39,218 bases of DNA from Saccoglossus kowalevskii (GCF_000003605.2 NW_003128371.1:48834-88051); one strand, 5' to 3'. Positions 11,880-24,012 are shown, counted from the first letter of the stretch. Program-made: numbers and translations. Notes: generated from the letters alone by a model not told the origin.

Positions 11880-12600
11880 AATTTTTATCCTTTTTTGAAC
11901 TCATAAGCGAAGTAAATTTGTTGTAAGTGGGGTTAGTGCGAAACCACACAAGTGGAAATTCTGTTCTAATATGGTGGTAATAGTCCTGAATATGAAATTG
12001 ATTCAACACAATATTCACAAAATCTATTATCAAGAAGGGCATTTTCATGTCTATCTCGATCAATAAACTCTAAATTTGAAAACATGGATGCAGTGTTATA
12101 GTGTCAGACTTGTTACGTGGAATCTTCAATTATGTGTGTGAAATGTGTAAGAAACACAATTTTGGTCCCCACATCCTGGTTCAGTCATGCATTGCTTACA
12201 TGTATTTGTCGGTTAATGTTTATAGGCATAAAGAACCCACGGTTACGTCATCAAAGTTTTGAAGGTCGTTGTCATTGAAAAGACCCTCGCATCCAACAGT
12301 ACTAGTGTATGAAACGAGATCATTGATAAATATGATTAATAATATAGGACTAAGCATACAACCTTGACGTGTGCATTATATAGTGCATTCAGTGAGACCA
12401 CCAGGTGACATTACACACATTTTCAAGATACTGTACATTGAACAGATAACCGAATCTGCCATATTTCATTACTTTCGACCACAGAAAATCGTTTTGAATC
12501 GTGTTAAATGCCTTCGCGAAATCAATAAACATACAATAAAAACGACCTTTTTTCGGTGTTAAATATTTTGTTGTCATGGCTTGAATTGTATAAGAAGCCA
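11880..12600 (-). mobile_element. LINE ORF2 fragment (RT and C-terminal part)
   Basis: Minus-strand non-LTR retrotransposon remains. At 12389-12580 the frame reads FYCMFIDFAKAFNTIQNDFLW, close to the RT block with the first catalytic Asp (FIDF.KAFD); here Asn replaces the usual Asp of KAFD. At about 12240-12370 another frame reads GCMLSPILFIIFINDL, the next RT block. At 11880-12060 a further frame resembles the region after the C-terminal Cys/His motif (YHHIRTEFPL, then KFTSLMSS). The catalytic YADD segment and some 200-300 residues expected in between are missing, and the frames differ. This is a 5'-truncated, internally deleted, frameshifted copy. The clade within LINEs was not determined. 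Confidence 0.75.
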
Positions 12601-13129
12601 GAAGTCTTGACATTAATTTAGGATTTTTGTCAAAATGTTACTTGTTACAGATAGAAGGGAGAAACCCCTGCAATTGTGCATTGGTTTACAGCAGGTTACT
12701 GGAAAGTTACAACCGGAGAGAATGTTATTGAATAAAATCATTAAGACAGGACCAATGTGCGTCAAGCTATGTTTAAAGCGGGGGAGTCATCACATACGCA
12801 TGATTCAAATGGCCACCATTGCACGAGATATGAATTAGTGAAATCATTATTACTGTGACATTTAGCAAAAAACTTGAAGATATATATATATAGCTAAGAG
12901 CTAGCATCAGATCGGCAACAACCAACTAGCAATGAACACATCGCACTTACGGCAGTATTTTAATGATATTGGAAATATAGCCGCAATCGCATCGTCCGCT
13001 CGCACGATTTCGTATCCGTTCATCCTTCTTTCCACGAACCAGTGCGGTAATTCTATTCAGAAGCATAAATGTTTTAGGTCGTATTGAGGTCCTGATCGAG
13101 TTAGCAAATCGTAATGATTATAAACATCT

Positions 13130-13400
13130 ACTGTTTCATTTATTCAGAAGAGCTTCCAGTCTATGCTTTCACTATTCTCAAAAGTACAGTAGTACAAAGT
13201 TGTATTTGTTGTCCTTCAAAATCATAGTAATTGCACCAATACGTTTTCCCTGCTTATAATGATCTGCATCTTTTTAGTCTTTACTTATAACTTATTACAG
13301 TAATTATTAAGATTATCTAGACTATTTTGAAGCACATTACTCGAATTTGTCACTATCACAATATTATCTAGATAATAATAAACAGTTGAAAATCATTTTC
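13130..13400 (-). mobile_element. LINE RT fragment
   Basis: On the minus strand, a frame near 13290-13390 reads DNIVIVTNSSNVLQNSLDNL followed by NNYCNKL. This resembles the segment that follows the YADD box in LINE reverse transcriptases (DDIVL...L...L..YC...L.VN..KT). The usual YADD is not intact, since DN replaces DD. Only about 90 codons are visible, and stops follow. It may belong to the same insertion as the 11.9-12.6 kb piece or to a separate one. Confidence 0.5.
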
Positions 13401-14485
13401 TAAGCTTACCGAATTAGAAATAATACTATCAGAAAGGTCGTAATTTGTATAGCGTGTCATCTCACCGAACACTATCAATGATTTTTAAAATGAACAATCT
13501 ATCTATGGTACAATGCTTTTATTTAAAAACCGAATTGTGTATTTTTCATATAATTTTGATTTTCTAAAAGTAGTTGTATTCTGTTGTTTATTATAATATT
13601 TAGAACTTTTAGTGTGTGCAAGTAAAACGTATAATTATATCGCGATCACTGGCGTTCGGTACGTTTCTATATAATAAACCGAAGGTAAAAAGGGGAGATA
13701 TTTGTTGTAAGTTCGATGTATTCGCTTTAGTTACTGTTCATTATCCCGTAAACGTGCCGAGCGCCTCTGGCTGTGATAATCAACGGTGCTGGGAACGTAT
13801 TTGGCTGCTTTTGAATAGGGGGTTCCAAAACAAAATTAACACATTTGATATGAAACGTTTGAATTTCATAATTTTCGAAAAAAAAGAGCGTATTCTTTAG
13901 TGTTGTAGAGCTCAGTTACAAACATTTTTATATTCTCGGTTTTAAATTCAATTAGCTCACTTTGTGTTACGTTGTTAAGTTGTTTCACATAACATTTTTA
14001 ACTATTTTACCATTTTAGAGAAGGGGTTCCTGGGCCACCCCTCCCCACCCACAAACACATGCACGCCCTAGATCCACTACGGCAAATTGTTGTACTCAAC
14101 AAAAGACAAGATTGAACGTATCTTGGCATTATTGTCTAAACATTTTAAGGTAGAATGCTACCCACGAGTTATTTTGTTCTTCGTAGATGTTAGCGCACAT
14201 AGCAGTGATACAATTTCGTGTCGAAATCGTGTCTACAATTTAGTATTAGTCAATTTATTATTATGTAATTTTATTTCAGTACAGGGCCTCAGCCCATCGT
14301 TATAAAACAATACAACATCCATGTAAACATATGGTACTAAGAAAAGCTGGATTCATATTCATCTCGTCGCTTAAACACTTTTAAAAGTTACAGAGCTAGT
14401 TGATCAATGGTGTGGCAGTTTTTAGCGAAGAAGTAAGCACAGAGTGTCAGTATTTGCATAACTGCATAGGGTTATTTACAAAAGA

Positions 14486-14761
14486 TTAGATCAGATCATT
14501 ATAAAATGGATATATAAGAACAAAGTGAATTCCTACCATGCTAAATTCAAACGTATCACTGCAAAAACTAAAAAAAATTTGATCTGACGGTGTTTTTGTG
14601 TGTCTACCTAATTCAACATAAAGTTTATGACCAAAATTCTTCAGTATATATTTTAGTCTATAATTGCTTGCCAATAAATTTAAGTATATCTCAGGTGCTA
14701 ATATTTTTAATACGGCCTGGATGATTGTGAAATTGAGGAATGCCATACTTACTGACAACAA
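14486..14761 (-). mobile_element. LINE ORF2 C-terminal fragment
   Basis: The minus-strand frame of 91 codons contains VELGRHTKTPSDQIFFSFC and then HFVLIYPFYNDLI. This matches the C-terminal pattern of many LINE ORF2 proteins (E.GR....P...R.C..C...... E.HF...CP.Y...R). The second Cys of the motif has become Tyr (LIYPFY) and the intervening part is degraded. The preceding sequence up to about 14930 may also belong. I found no RT block attached. Confidence 0.6.
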
Positions 14762-14942
14762 TCTTTTTCTCTTTGAGTAAATATCTCTAAGAAATGTGCA
14801 GTGTCCCCAACATGTTTTTCAAACCAGACAATCCCGAAACTATATTTGAACAGAATATTTGTTATGTGGGTTTCCCAAATAAGTCAGCTGTCTCGTCTAA
14901 TCGTTTAAATACAACACGTTTTTGGCTTCCAGGTATTTTTTA

Positions 14943-15832
14943 CTTCAAGCATGGAAGGTACTAACGGAGGAGCCACGACGCCTAACAAGTAGCCACATAA
15001 GCCTCTTAAGTGGCGTATTTCCTTTAATTTGTTTAAAGCCAAATTAATCCTGATAAGGACATTGTTTAGCTCTTCTTTGATATCGATGCTTCTTTGATGT
15101 CGATGATAGTTTACGATTGTTTACACAAGTAACGAGTTAGCGGAGTACGATACAACCCCGCCATTTTTTTGATGTGACTATAAAATATACACGTATTATG
15201 AAACTACGGTCATCACACATGCGCACTGGGTTTGTTTAGGTGTGAAAGGTCAAAACAGTATTTCATAATCGGAAATTCAACAGATGAACGTTTAACTTCA
15301 CAAATTTCACATGTTTTAATTATTAGCAATTGTAACTAGAACAAGATTTCGAGTGCCTACAATTCCTAAGGACTCCTAAAAAATATTGTCACAGAGAAAG
15401 TGTCTAGGCATGCTCTTCTTTCAATACTATCTTTTCTGTTGGTGTTCGCCGATGTCCAGTGGTCAAAAATGTCAACAGTTTCGGGCGCCAAACCCAAGCA
15501 CTGAGTAATCCAATCGTCACAAGCAATCATTGATTAAGTCTCCTTACCATTACAAATACAAAATTCAGGACATTTCAACAGTTCTTCTTCAATCAATGTT
15601 ATATCTGACATTAAGTTCGCCAAGATTTCCGGAAACAACAGCATTCAACTAAACGCCATTTTCAATATTGTACATGCGAGGTTCGACTATCGCTTCCGAA
15701 CATGCTCCGAATAGTACCGAATGCTGAAAGCTAACAAGAACAATGTTTTGAACAAACACGGACAAACGATCATGGAGTAAAGCTAAAACAATAGCGTCGT
15801 GGCTCCTTCCGTTAGTACCTTCCATGCTTCAA
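14943..15832. mobile_element. Non-autonomous DNA transposon with ~39-bp TIRs
   Basis: Positions 14943-14981 (with ggaaggtactaacggagg and agccacgacgc) and 15794-15832 (gcgtcgtggctcc and ttccgttagtacct) are inverted repeats. They differ by one inserted base and about one mismatch. The 812 bp between them shows no transposase. The inverted arms run into the flanks (ttcaagcat versus ttgaagcat), so the exact termini and the target-site duplication are unclear. High arm identity suggests a fairly recent insertion compared with the other elements here. The superfamily is not assigned. Confidence 0.8.
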
Positions 15833-18800
15833 TATGAGATACAACGCTTGAAATAAACACAGCATAATGGCAGCTTTCCACATTCATCCAACAGTGTTTG
15901 TACAACTATTAACGCTAAGTATGTTGTCTGTACCCTCTCGATGATCTCCGTATATTCGTACCCCAATATCTCGCTACCATAACAATTACCTGGCTCAATG
16001 ATTGCATCAAGTTAAATGCACTAACCAATGGCGACCAAGTTTCTTACAGTATGTAAATTTGTTGGTTCACTGTAAATCTACTTTTTAGGGGGCGATAAAA
16101 TAATATGCATACAGTGGTAGTTTAACAGCGGTCTCCATAGACTACAGTGACTACTAACCCACTAAACATATAGTCAATTTTCTAAGACATCAAAAAGAAA
16201 CGTGTCAGGCACTATATATATTTATAACTTTTTCACCATATTTTACCGAGATAAATTGTGAGATATATGCTTTCCAAATGAAACAATAAGTATTATGCCC
16301 TAAAACAGACAAAACATATATTTCATTTTCTTCGTTCTTGTAACATCATTTTGTACAAGATATGTCATTTACGTAAAAATGTTCCGGGCAGACTTTCGAT
16401 TCTCTGTTTAGAATCGTCCTTTTACAAAAATTCATTAGACAATATGTGCAGATGCAAGCTACCTGTGCAGTGATTGGCTCTTCACTCAGTAATTCAGCTG
16501 TTAAGGTTTATTGTTCAGCTCTTTTGTTTAAATCCAAATTTGCATATGTTGGCCCCTGACTCCTGTTTGCCTTCAATCATATGGCAGCTCAGTGTTTCAG
16601 TGTGGTTCCAGTCTTCCTAAAGTGAAGATGTGTTCTGGGTTGTTTTAGCCAAAATTAGGTACGGCACAGTGGTGGTTTGGTTTACTTGTCCCGAAAGACG
16701 TCACTATTCAAGCTAAACATTATTAGTATTTTAATTTGTAGTATTCGTAGTTGTGTAATAATTTATTCTTTTGTGCACTAGACATTGAGCAAGTGCCCTT
16801 TGTATGTTTCCTTCATAGACCACATGGCATGGAGTAAACTACGGAACAAGATATTGGTGTCGACAGTTCTTTTGAAATACTCATTCGAAATTCAATTTAA
16901 TTTGTGTAACTTCGTTATTTGCTAATTTTTACTGTTTTTGAATTTCTATTTAGAACCGTGTCACATGTTTCGGTGTGTATTGTAACTCATGTACGTAGAA
17001 TAAATGGAAGTCACGTGTTACTTGATGGTGTTATTATACTCGTAAACCTCCGTAGGGTTTTGGATCCTACAATATGTATACTTTATTTTGTGCCAAAAGT
17101 ATAACACTTCTGTAAAAATTTGTACATTTTATATATACTTTTTTGTATAAAAAAATATCCTATATTTGGGACAGATTTGTAATGTACACAAACACTATAC
17201 AAATAGTATACACAAATTGCACTGTTTAAAAATAGTATTCTATATTTGGAACACTTTTGTATACAAATACTGTACAAAGAACAATTCAGAAAATGGCATT
17301 TGAAAAATATTCAAGATCTAATGTATGGTGGATTTTACGCTGTATAGCCATATTACTCGAAAGCTTGAAATTGTTTTTATCTATTTTGACATTTGAATTT
17401 GATATATCAGTTGTTTACTGAATGCTTACCTGACTGATTACACATATATTAACATACTACATTGTATGTGTTTGACTTACATGTTGGCCAAAGTGTACAA
17501 TGAACTGGTTCTAGTGAGAGGAATATTGATTTATTTCATTGTATTTTTCTCAAATGAAAAAAAGTCAAAAGTAGATATATAATGGGAGTTTTTATTTATG
17601 TTAAATATTTTGTAATCAGCGAATATTCAAATAAAATACCTGACATAAAAATAATTCACAAACACAAATAAGTCTAAAAGCATTACCTATTTGTTTAACA
17701 TTAACAAAGTGTACTGTGACTGAGCACATTATTACTGTAATGTTTGAAAAGTAGTAAAAGGTATATGCATCATCTTGAATTGTCAAAGTATAATGTTCTA
17801 GTTTACTGCATCCATGTTTGAGAAGAGACGGATGAAAAAAATACAAAACCGGACAAGCGAACGATTTGCTTGCATGTGTTCACAGCATGTTGCGACCCTT
17901 CCTTATTTGGCTGCGTGAGTTATTGTAGTCAGAATCGGCGAACGTCCCAACAAAACAACCGAATCTCTAAATCACAATAGAAATATTGAGCATTATCAAT
18001 GCAGTGATAAACAATAGCGATTCTTTAGTTGTATATCTCGTGCTTTAATAATATTTCCAGTTGAACATGGTCATGAAAGGTAGTACACGACAGATCATTT
18101 AACATTAGCAGTCAAACGGATTTGTTCATGTTATTTTCAATTCACATTAATATATAAAATATTTCTAACAAGTATATGTTCATCATATGAACATGCTGGG
18201 CACATGGATGCTCCAAGTGTCAAAATAGAAAACGCTCCATAAACAAACAGGTAACCTCACACAACCAGATTTTAATTTTATAATGTGTTTATTATTTATT
18301 TATGTAATAGAAGTACAATGGTTAGATCTAAAGTGTAGTATGTGTATCCCTGTAAAGTTATTCGATTTTATTCAATATCAGTTATGTCTAAACAGTCATG
18401 AACAGAACAAATTCATTATACGTACTTCATAGCCTCTAGTGCTGTTTCCTGTCAAATAAAGTGTGTATGTATGATCATAGCACTGGTAAACCAATGCAAA
18501 GATATACTAATTTAGGTGAAAGACTAATTCTGTCCACACAGACATTGTTTTTATCCACAATATACTGTTATCTTTGAGCATGCGAGGTATGCACGCTACA
18601 TGAATTTTAAGAAATTCTAAACGGTTCCTCTCGGGACACCTTTTGAAATTAACAACTTCTGGTTCTTCTGTTTTATCGTGTTAGCCAGATTATTTTAATC
18701 TGTATTTCATTCCCAGGCTTGTTTTTTGATTATTTAATATAAATAATTTCATAGAACATTACAACCGTTTGAGCTTGTATTGTATTCCAATTTTGTTCAC
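15833..18800. other. AT-rich stretch without a recognised gene
   Basis: Short open frames at 16919-17104, 17083-17277 and 17616-17846 lack domains. Positions 17120-17290 contain a local degenerate duplication (ctatatttgg.ac and tacaaata.t motifs, each appearing twice about 70-75 bp apart). No RNA gene was recognised. Confidence 0.45.
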
Positions 18801-18804
18801 TTGA

Positions 18805-19205
18805 TTGTTCCAGATGTCACAAAGAACTTTTTCCCTGCCGTATCAAACAACTGCGCGACTTAACAGACAATGTATTAATTGTCCACAACAAATATCTGGT
18901 AATTATACTGCACTTACAAACATAACATTTAGAAAAAAACAAATTCCTGATAATCACGAATCATTCATGAATATATGGATGAGTTGCCTAACTTGATACA
19001 TAAACACCCTAAAACGCCATACAAAGCTAGATTTATCGCTGGATTATATTAATCTTCTACCAAGGAGTTGTCTAAAATAGTAAAATCCTTTTTGTCTACA
19101 ATCAAAACTGAGACTTCAGAAATACTGCGATTTCATCCTTTCCAGAAGTGGTTTAAATCAAATGTTCCAAACATTTGTTGGATTAATTGAAATCGAGATC
19201 ACTTC
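18805..19205 (+). mobile_element. Reverse transcriptase fragment, N-terminal part (non-LTR, possibly Penelope-like)
   Basis: Plus-strand frames around 19000-19110 read PKTPYKARFIAGLY and then STKELSKIVKSFLSTIKTE. These match the N-terminal RT block of an abundant invertebrate family with the pattern LHK.PYK.RFIA....CTTK.LS. At least one frameshift is needed, and stops are present, so the copy is dead. The rest of the RT is absent here. A piece from further along the same type of protein lies at 26600-27370. Assignment to the Penelope-like group is a guess from the general pattern. Confidence 0.5.
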
Positions 19206-19249
19206 AAAACGTCACTTCAACTAACTTTTTAACTTTATTTAGTAAGGTT

Positions 19250-19492
19250 GTTTTAAAAATAAACATAGTTTAACTCTGACTTTGCCCTTGTGATATAATA
19301 ATAATAATTATGTCCTTATGAAAGTTTGTTTCGATATGAATATGCATTGTCAAAATCAATTTTGTGTACAAACAAGTTTTAGGATTGAAACAGCAGTGGG
19401 AAAGCGGTCTACCGAATGTCCTTGATTGATGTAAATATCTTACAAAAACATTGGTGCCTAATTTGTTTAATTATTTTAAGGAACATAATTTT
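19250..19492 (+). repeat. Dispersed repeat, copy 1 (pair at 28080-28322)
   Basis: About 240 bp aligned in the same orientation with 28080-28322. Shared stretches include ctaccgaatgtcctt, gatgtaaatatcttac and aaaaacattggtgcct followed by atttgtttaattatttt. The similarity ends at acataatttcca/acataattttca. It lies directly after the RT fragment at 18.8-19.2 kb. Confidence 0.85.
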
Positions 19493-19559
19493 CATTTGGC
19501 TGAACAGGACGAACAGTTGTAGTTGTATGCATTGTTTTATACATTCATAGCACAATATA

Positions 19560-19905
19560 TGTGAAGGGTATATTTTATGACACATTCTGAGGCCAAAACA
19601 TCCTTTTACAAGTGTAATATTCATAGTCTGTGAAAGGGTATAATTCACATCACACATTGAGAGCAGAAAATCTGTTCGGGGGAAGGAGGATACAATTAAT
19701 ATTGGGAATGGAATAACTACACATATTGGGGACATAAAATTAGCATATCTTTGTGTAAAGGGTATAATTCAGGCACATATTGGGAGCAGCATATCTGCAT
19801 GCAAGAGGGTATAATTTATGGATCATATTGACCTTCAGGGAATGGGGTGTTAATTCAGGGCGCAAATCGAAAGCAGACTATATTTTTATGTTTCTCTCTA
19901 GTAAA
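19560..19905 (+). repeat. Degenerate tandem repeat with gggtataatt core
   Basis: Roughly five or six loosely spaced units carry a core like aaagggtataattca followed by cacatattgggagcag and a variable tail. They begin near 19564, 19637, 19756, 19806 and 19842, with a poorer one near 19683. Unit length varies from about 35 to 75 bp, so this is an old, eroded array. Confidence 0.65.
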
Positions 19906-20529
19906 AGTCGACTGGTCTGGATTACAGTGTGAATGACATGTTGGTATACTTTTTGGAGAACAAAATGTATTTATTCAGGTATAGTAAAAAATATTTGCAG
20001 AGGAGGTATGGTTTTCATGAATTCAGTCTTGAGTCACAAATGAATGTCAACCTGCATTCAACTGGGGTGCAACACTTTAAAAAGACATGCATTCAACAAT
20101 TTTGAGCATAGAATGTAAATTTGAACAGATAGGGAAGGCACTATTTTTGTTTTGATAACTTTGGACTAAACAGACATGATGACAAGTTTGGCACCAACAG
20201 GGTTATTATTCATAGTTATCGATTATCTGAGATCTTCTTTTCTGTTACGATAGCTTATTTATTTTATTGGTATGTTGTATTAGACTTACCTCTTTATGAG
20301 TTGATTGAAACCAGTCTAGTATTCCCATGGGATTTGGGAGATACATTACCAATGACATTGATTACAAGATAAATGATTTACTTCATTTAACACATACAGC
20401 AATGAACATTCTCACAGGGAGCAGTGACCATTGAATGTGTATAAGCAGTAATCAGTAGAAACAGTCAATTTTTTTAATCAGAATTAGGCAGAGGGTTTTC
20501 AACACGCCTATTCATATAGTTCATACTCA
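19906..20529. other. Intergenic stretch, nothing recognised
   Basis: No coding or repeat signature was seen between the degenerate array and the left end of the second DIRS-like element. Confidence 0.45.
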
Positions 20530-20610
20530 CCATAGACTCTGGTCAATCAAAATGACTATTTTGAACTGTAGGCATTAATCTGCGATTCAGCCAATGATGG
20601 AGAGAGAAAT
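20530..20610. repeat. Left inverted terminal repeat of DIRS-like fossil 2
   Basis: About 80 bp (containing ttttgaactgtaggc and aatctgcgattcagccaatg) are inverted relative to 23697-23778, with few mismatches. Confidence 0.9.
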
Positions 20611-20760
20611 CGTATATATTTTTTTCCACGTCACATAACACGTGACCAAGGCAAAGAGACCAGCTCCATCTTGCCTCCCCTTTTTTCTCAGTATACGAGG
20701 ACTTATAGCCAATTGCTACGAAAAGTAGGGTGGTTGAGAGGGAATAATGCCTAAATTCAA

Positions 20761-20810
20761 TACGTTCAATTACCCACCATAGACTCTGTCAAAATGGCTA
20801 TTTTGAACTG
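20761..20810. repeat. Internal second copy of the terminal arm
   Basis: The sequence tacgttcaattaccca, followed by gactctgtcaaaatgg and ttttgaactg, repeats the outer arm directly and is complementary to about 23740-23790. This fits the internal complementary region known for DIRS elements. Confidence 0.75.
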
Positions 20811-23696
20811 AAGAGTAAGACTCCAAGAAGTGGCGGGTTCCCGAGAAAATCAGAAAATAATAGACTACTTGAAAGATAAAATTACTTATGTCTACCACCT
20901 AGCTACGACCAGTGAAACACTGTGTCTTATCTTACCAGTGTTGTTCCCAAAGTAAAAACATACTACTGATAGGGTCAGCATTGCCCGAAGATGCTAGACC
21001 CAAACCTAATTATAACTAGCATTCCAAAGAGGCCGAAACAGTTCTGCGTGAGGGCATAGGCCGAAAGCAAGACCTGGCAAGACTTCTGTGACTCCCTAGT
21101 ATGTCTCTCATAGCAACTCCTCCTGATCCTCTTTGCCGACAATATTTGTCAGACAGGGGGTGACGATCAGCTGTGGATCATGCCCTTGAATTTGGTTCTT
21201 GGCGAGATTCGTGTCTTTAGCACAGCTTGATTATCCATAAAGGCAGCACAACCGTCCGAGAAGGACTGGGCCCCTAACTCAGAATGCCACCTGAGCTACA
21301 AAGAAGACTGTGTTCTGCGTCAAATATTTCAATGATGCTGATTCTAGCATTTCAAAGGGTGGTTTGCTTAGAGCTGACAACACAGCCGACAAGTCAAAAT
21401 TGGGAGGTTCCCTAGATTGAGCAGCTCTGGGCCTTTGATTATGAAAAACAGTAAACAGTCTCCTAATAACAGGACAATAATAGGTATAATGTTGTCCCCA
21501 AAGAGTTCTCAATGGCGGGTGACAAGGCTTACCTATAGCCAACGATTGCTGCATAGGATAAACCTAACTCATCAAACAGACGGACAAAAAACAGTGGGCT
21601 GGATCAACCTCCTTTCCACTACACCAATTAACGCTCCGGCTAGGACCTTGGCAGCCCACTCAAATAAACCTTCCACCTGTGCGAGTCTACTGAGAGCTTT
21701 CATGCGTGTAAGTGGTACACTGCTGGGCTCATTGGCAGTGTGCTGTCCAGTTGGGACAGCAGATCAGGAGTGTCCGGAAGCACTACTGGTGTTTTGACTA
21801 ACATTTCCAACAGTAGTAGAAGTAGCGTCAAGATGCAGGTATGTTCCTGTTTCTCCAGTACCCAGTGAATCGTCAGGAAGGAAGGAAAAGCGTAGACGTC
21901 CATGTGGGTCCACAGGATTGATAATGTGTCCATGGCCCATGCTCGTGGAGTCACATACATCTGGAGCTTAGCATTCGGGATGTGGCTAGCAAATCCATTA
22001 GAGTACTTGCCACTCCGTGTTCAGGAAACGGAGTCGCCGTGGTAGGGCCTCCCCCTGGAAGGTGGTGCAGTTAGCTCAACAGTGCATTCCAGGCACCAAT
22101 GGAGAATTTGCTCCGCCAGATCTGACAGCAATGAGGATCTGGTCCCCTGCTTGTGTTGGAGGCCACCACTGTGTTGTTGAAAGTGTATCAGTGCTAAGTT
22201 TACTGCTTTCAGTTCGAGCCAATTGATATGGCGACCCTCAATCCAATGCAGGGGCATTATTCCTTGGACTTGTTCGTCCATTATGTGCACTCCGATGTGT
22301 ATCCATTATCAGAGTCATCACCGTGGCGAGTAGGTCCAAAAGGTCCCCCTGCCTGAGGTTCGCAATTGCCGTCCTCCAGGGCAAGGCATCCCTCACTTGG
22401 TCCAAGAAAGTAACTGTGCTTGCTCCTGGCGGCTGTGCAGTGCAGCTTGGGGAGCTACCCTATGGACTGACATCGACCCAATGATGCACGTCAGTTTCTT
22501 GGAGAGACACAGAGGGAACACTGACTAGATGTTCGATTAAACTGCTCATTGCCAGGCAATGAGTCTGAGATGGACTCACAGTCTGCCACTGTGTCGAACT
22601 CCATGCCCAGAAAGACCTGTCAGGTGACGTGTCAGGTGTGGATGGGACTTCTTTAGATTTAATTAGTGTAGTAAATTAGTCTTACCTGCTCGACCAACAA
22701 TCCCTTGTTTGGTTGTGTAGTAACCAGTCATTTTGGTACAGGTTGATGTGTACCGACGACTGATGCAGCAGCAGCTCCACCTGTTTCAACACTCTGTTGA
22801 ACATGTATGGAGCCGTGCCTAACTTGAAGGGGAGCACCCTGAATTCAAATACTTGGACCAAATGGTTAATCAAAGGAGTCAATGACTTGCTGGGTGTATT
22901 GGTACTTGCCGGTAAGCATCGCTCAAGTCTAGAGAGGCTAACCAATCAAAAGGTGCACGGAAAGTAAAGCAGTGGTTGGCGTCTACATGCGTAACTGATC
23001 GAGGAACACATACTGATGTGACTTGCCTAGATCCAGAACTGGACGCCAGTCACCCATATCTCTGAAACTACAAACACGCAAGTTTAGAAGCCCGGACTTA
23101 CTGTCCGGTCTTCTACCCAGTGTATGGTGCCGTTTGTAAGTAAATTGTCTACCTCCTGTCGGATTGCTTCCATTTTGAGGGGATCCGCTTGCAGCTCCCC
23201 CTATAGAGGGACATAACATTTTGTGTCACCACCTGGAGTGTCCAGGGATTGGTTAACCGTGGCCTCCAAGCCAGAATACACCGATGCAATCTGAGTGCGA
23301 CAGGGATATGTGGATATGCTTTCCCTCCTTCTAGACCATTTCAACTACTTTAAGAAATGAACAAGGCATGCATGAGTGAAACACAATTACAGTTGAAAGT
23401 GAAACTGACACACTGAAGCCCTACTAATGTGCTCTAATGCGTCATCCAAGTTTTTTTTAGTGCTGTTATCCCACGAGACCCTACGTCTTACTGTTACCAA
23501 TGGTCACAGAAGGAATACCTCAAAATACTCAGTCGAAGAACTGCTGACTGAAATCCACTCTTTTGCTACAATGCACACTCGGTGCGGAGATAACAGAGTG
23601 AAGATGGGGCAAGAAGGCGATGGCCTCTTTGCCTCAGCAACACAGTACATGACGAGGAAGAAAATCTATGAGGTCATAGGGCTTCCCCTGACCTAG

Positions 23697-23790
23697 ATTT
23701 CTTTCACCATCATTGGCTGAATCGCAGATTAAAGCCTACAGTTCAAAAAAGTCATTTTGACTGACCATATATAGTGGGTAATTGAACGTA
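23697..23790. repeat. Right inverted terminal repeat of DIRS-like fossil 2
   Basis: This is the reverse complement of the left arm (cattggctgaatcgcagatt is shared). It continues about 12 bp further than the left outer arm, and that extension is found only in the internal arm copy at 20761. Confidence 0.9.
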
Positions 23791-23879
23791 GTGAATTTGA
23801 CTACCTCAATTTTTGAATGATATTCTCACACAGGTCAGATGTCATTCGCACTAAGGGAAGATTTTATACTGATGAATTA

Positions 23880-24012
23880 GGTGACCAAGTTTGATAAAGT
23901 ATGGAATAGAATTAGTAATAAAAGATATTGTGCACACATTAACAATTAATGACGACGACAGACATTTACTTTTAATATACCTTTTCCTTTTGTCTTTGAT
24001 ATGGACAAGGTA
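23880..24012 (+). repeat. Hairpin-tailed repeat, copy 1
   Basis: About 130 bp aligned with 29206-29369: gtgaccaagtttgat, ggaatagaattagtaa, gcacacat/aataacaatta, gacgacgac and cttttaatatacc. The last 35 bp (23978-24012) form a stem-loop. The outer stem is tacctt..cc with gg.caaggta, and the inner stem is closed by a ttt loop. Confidence 0.85.

Larger units (their letters stand above)
20530..23790 (-). mobile_element. DIRS-type retroelement fossil 2 with inverted terminal repeats
   Basis: A second DIRS-like element of a family different from the one at 3.4-6.0 kb, read right to left. Reverse transcriptase pieces lie at about 22983-23219 (WRPVLDL, VFLDQLRM) and 22682-22945 (LPFKLGTAPY, then HINLYQNDWLL at the catalytic box). 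RNase H lies at about 22021-22290 (HINWLELKAVNLAL). Linker and tyrosine recombinase sequence lies at about 21279-21960 (YAFPSFLTI, LESASLKYLT). Inverted repeats bound the element, and an extra copy of the arm lies inside the left end, as expected for DIRS-type replication intermediates. The element is shorter than usual and has multiple breaks. It is old, although less eroded than fossil 1. Confidence 0.88.

Noticed and set aside
21417-22226. Plus-strand frames of 69-126 codons
   Set aside because: They are antisense shadows of the second DIRS-type fossil.
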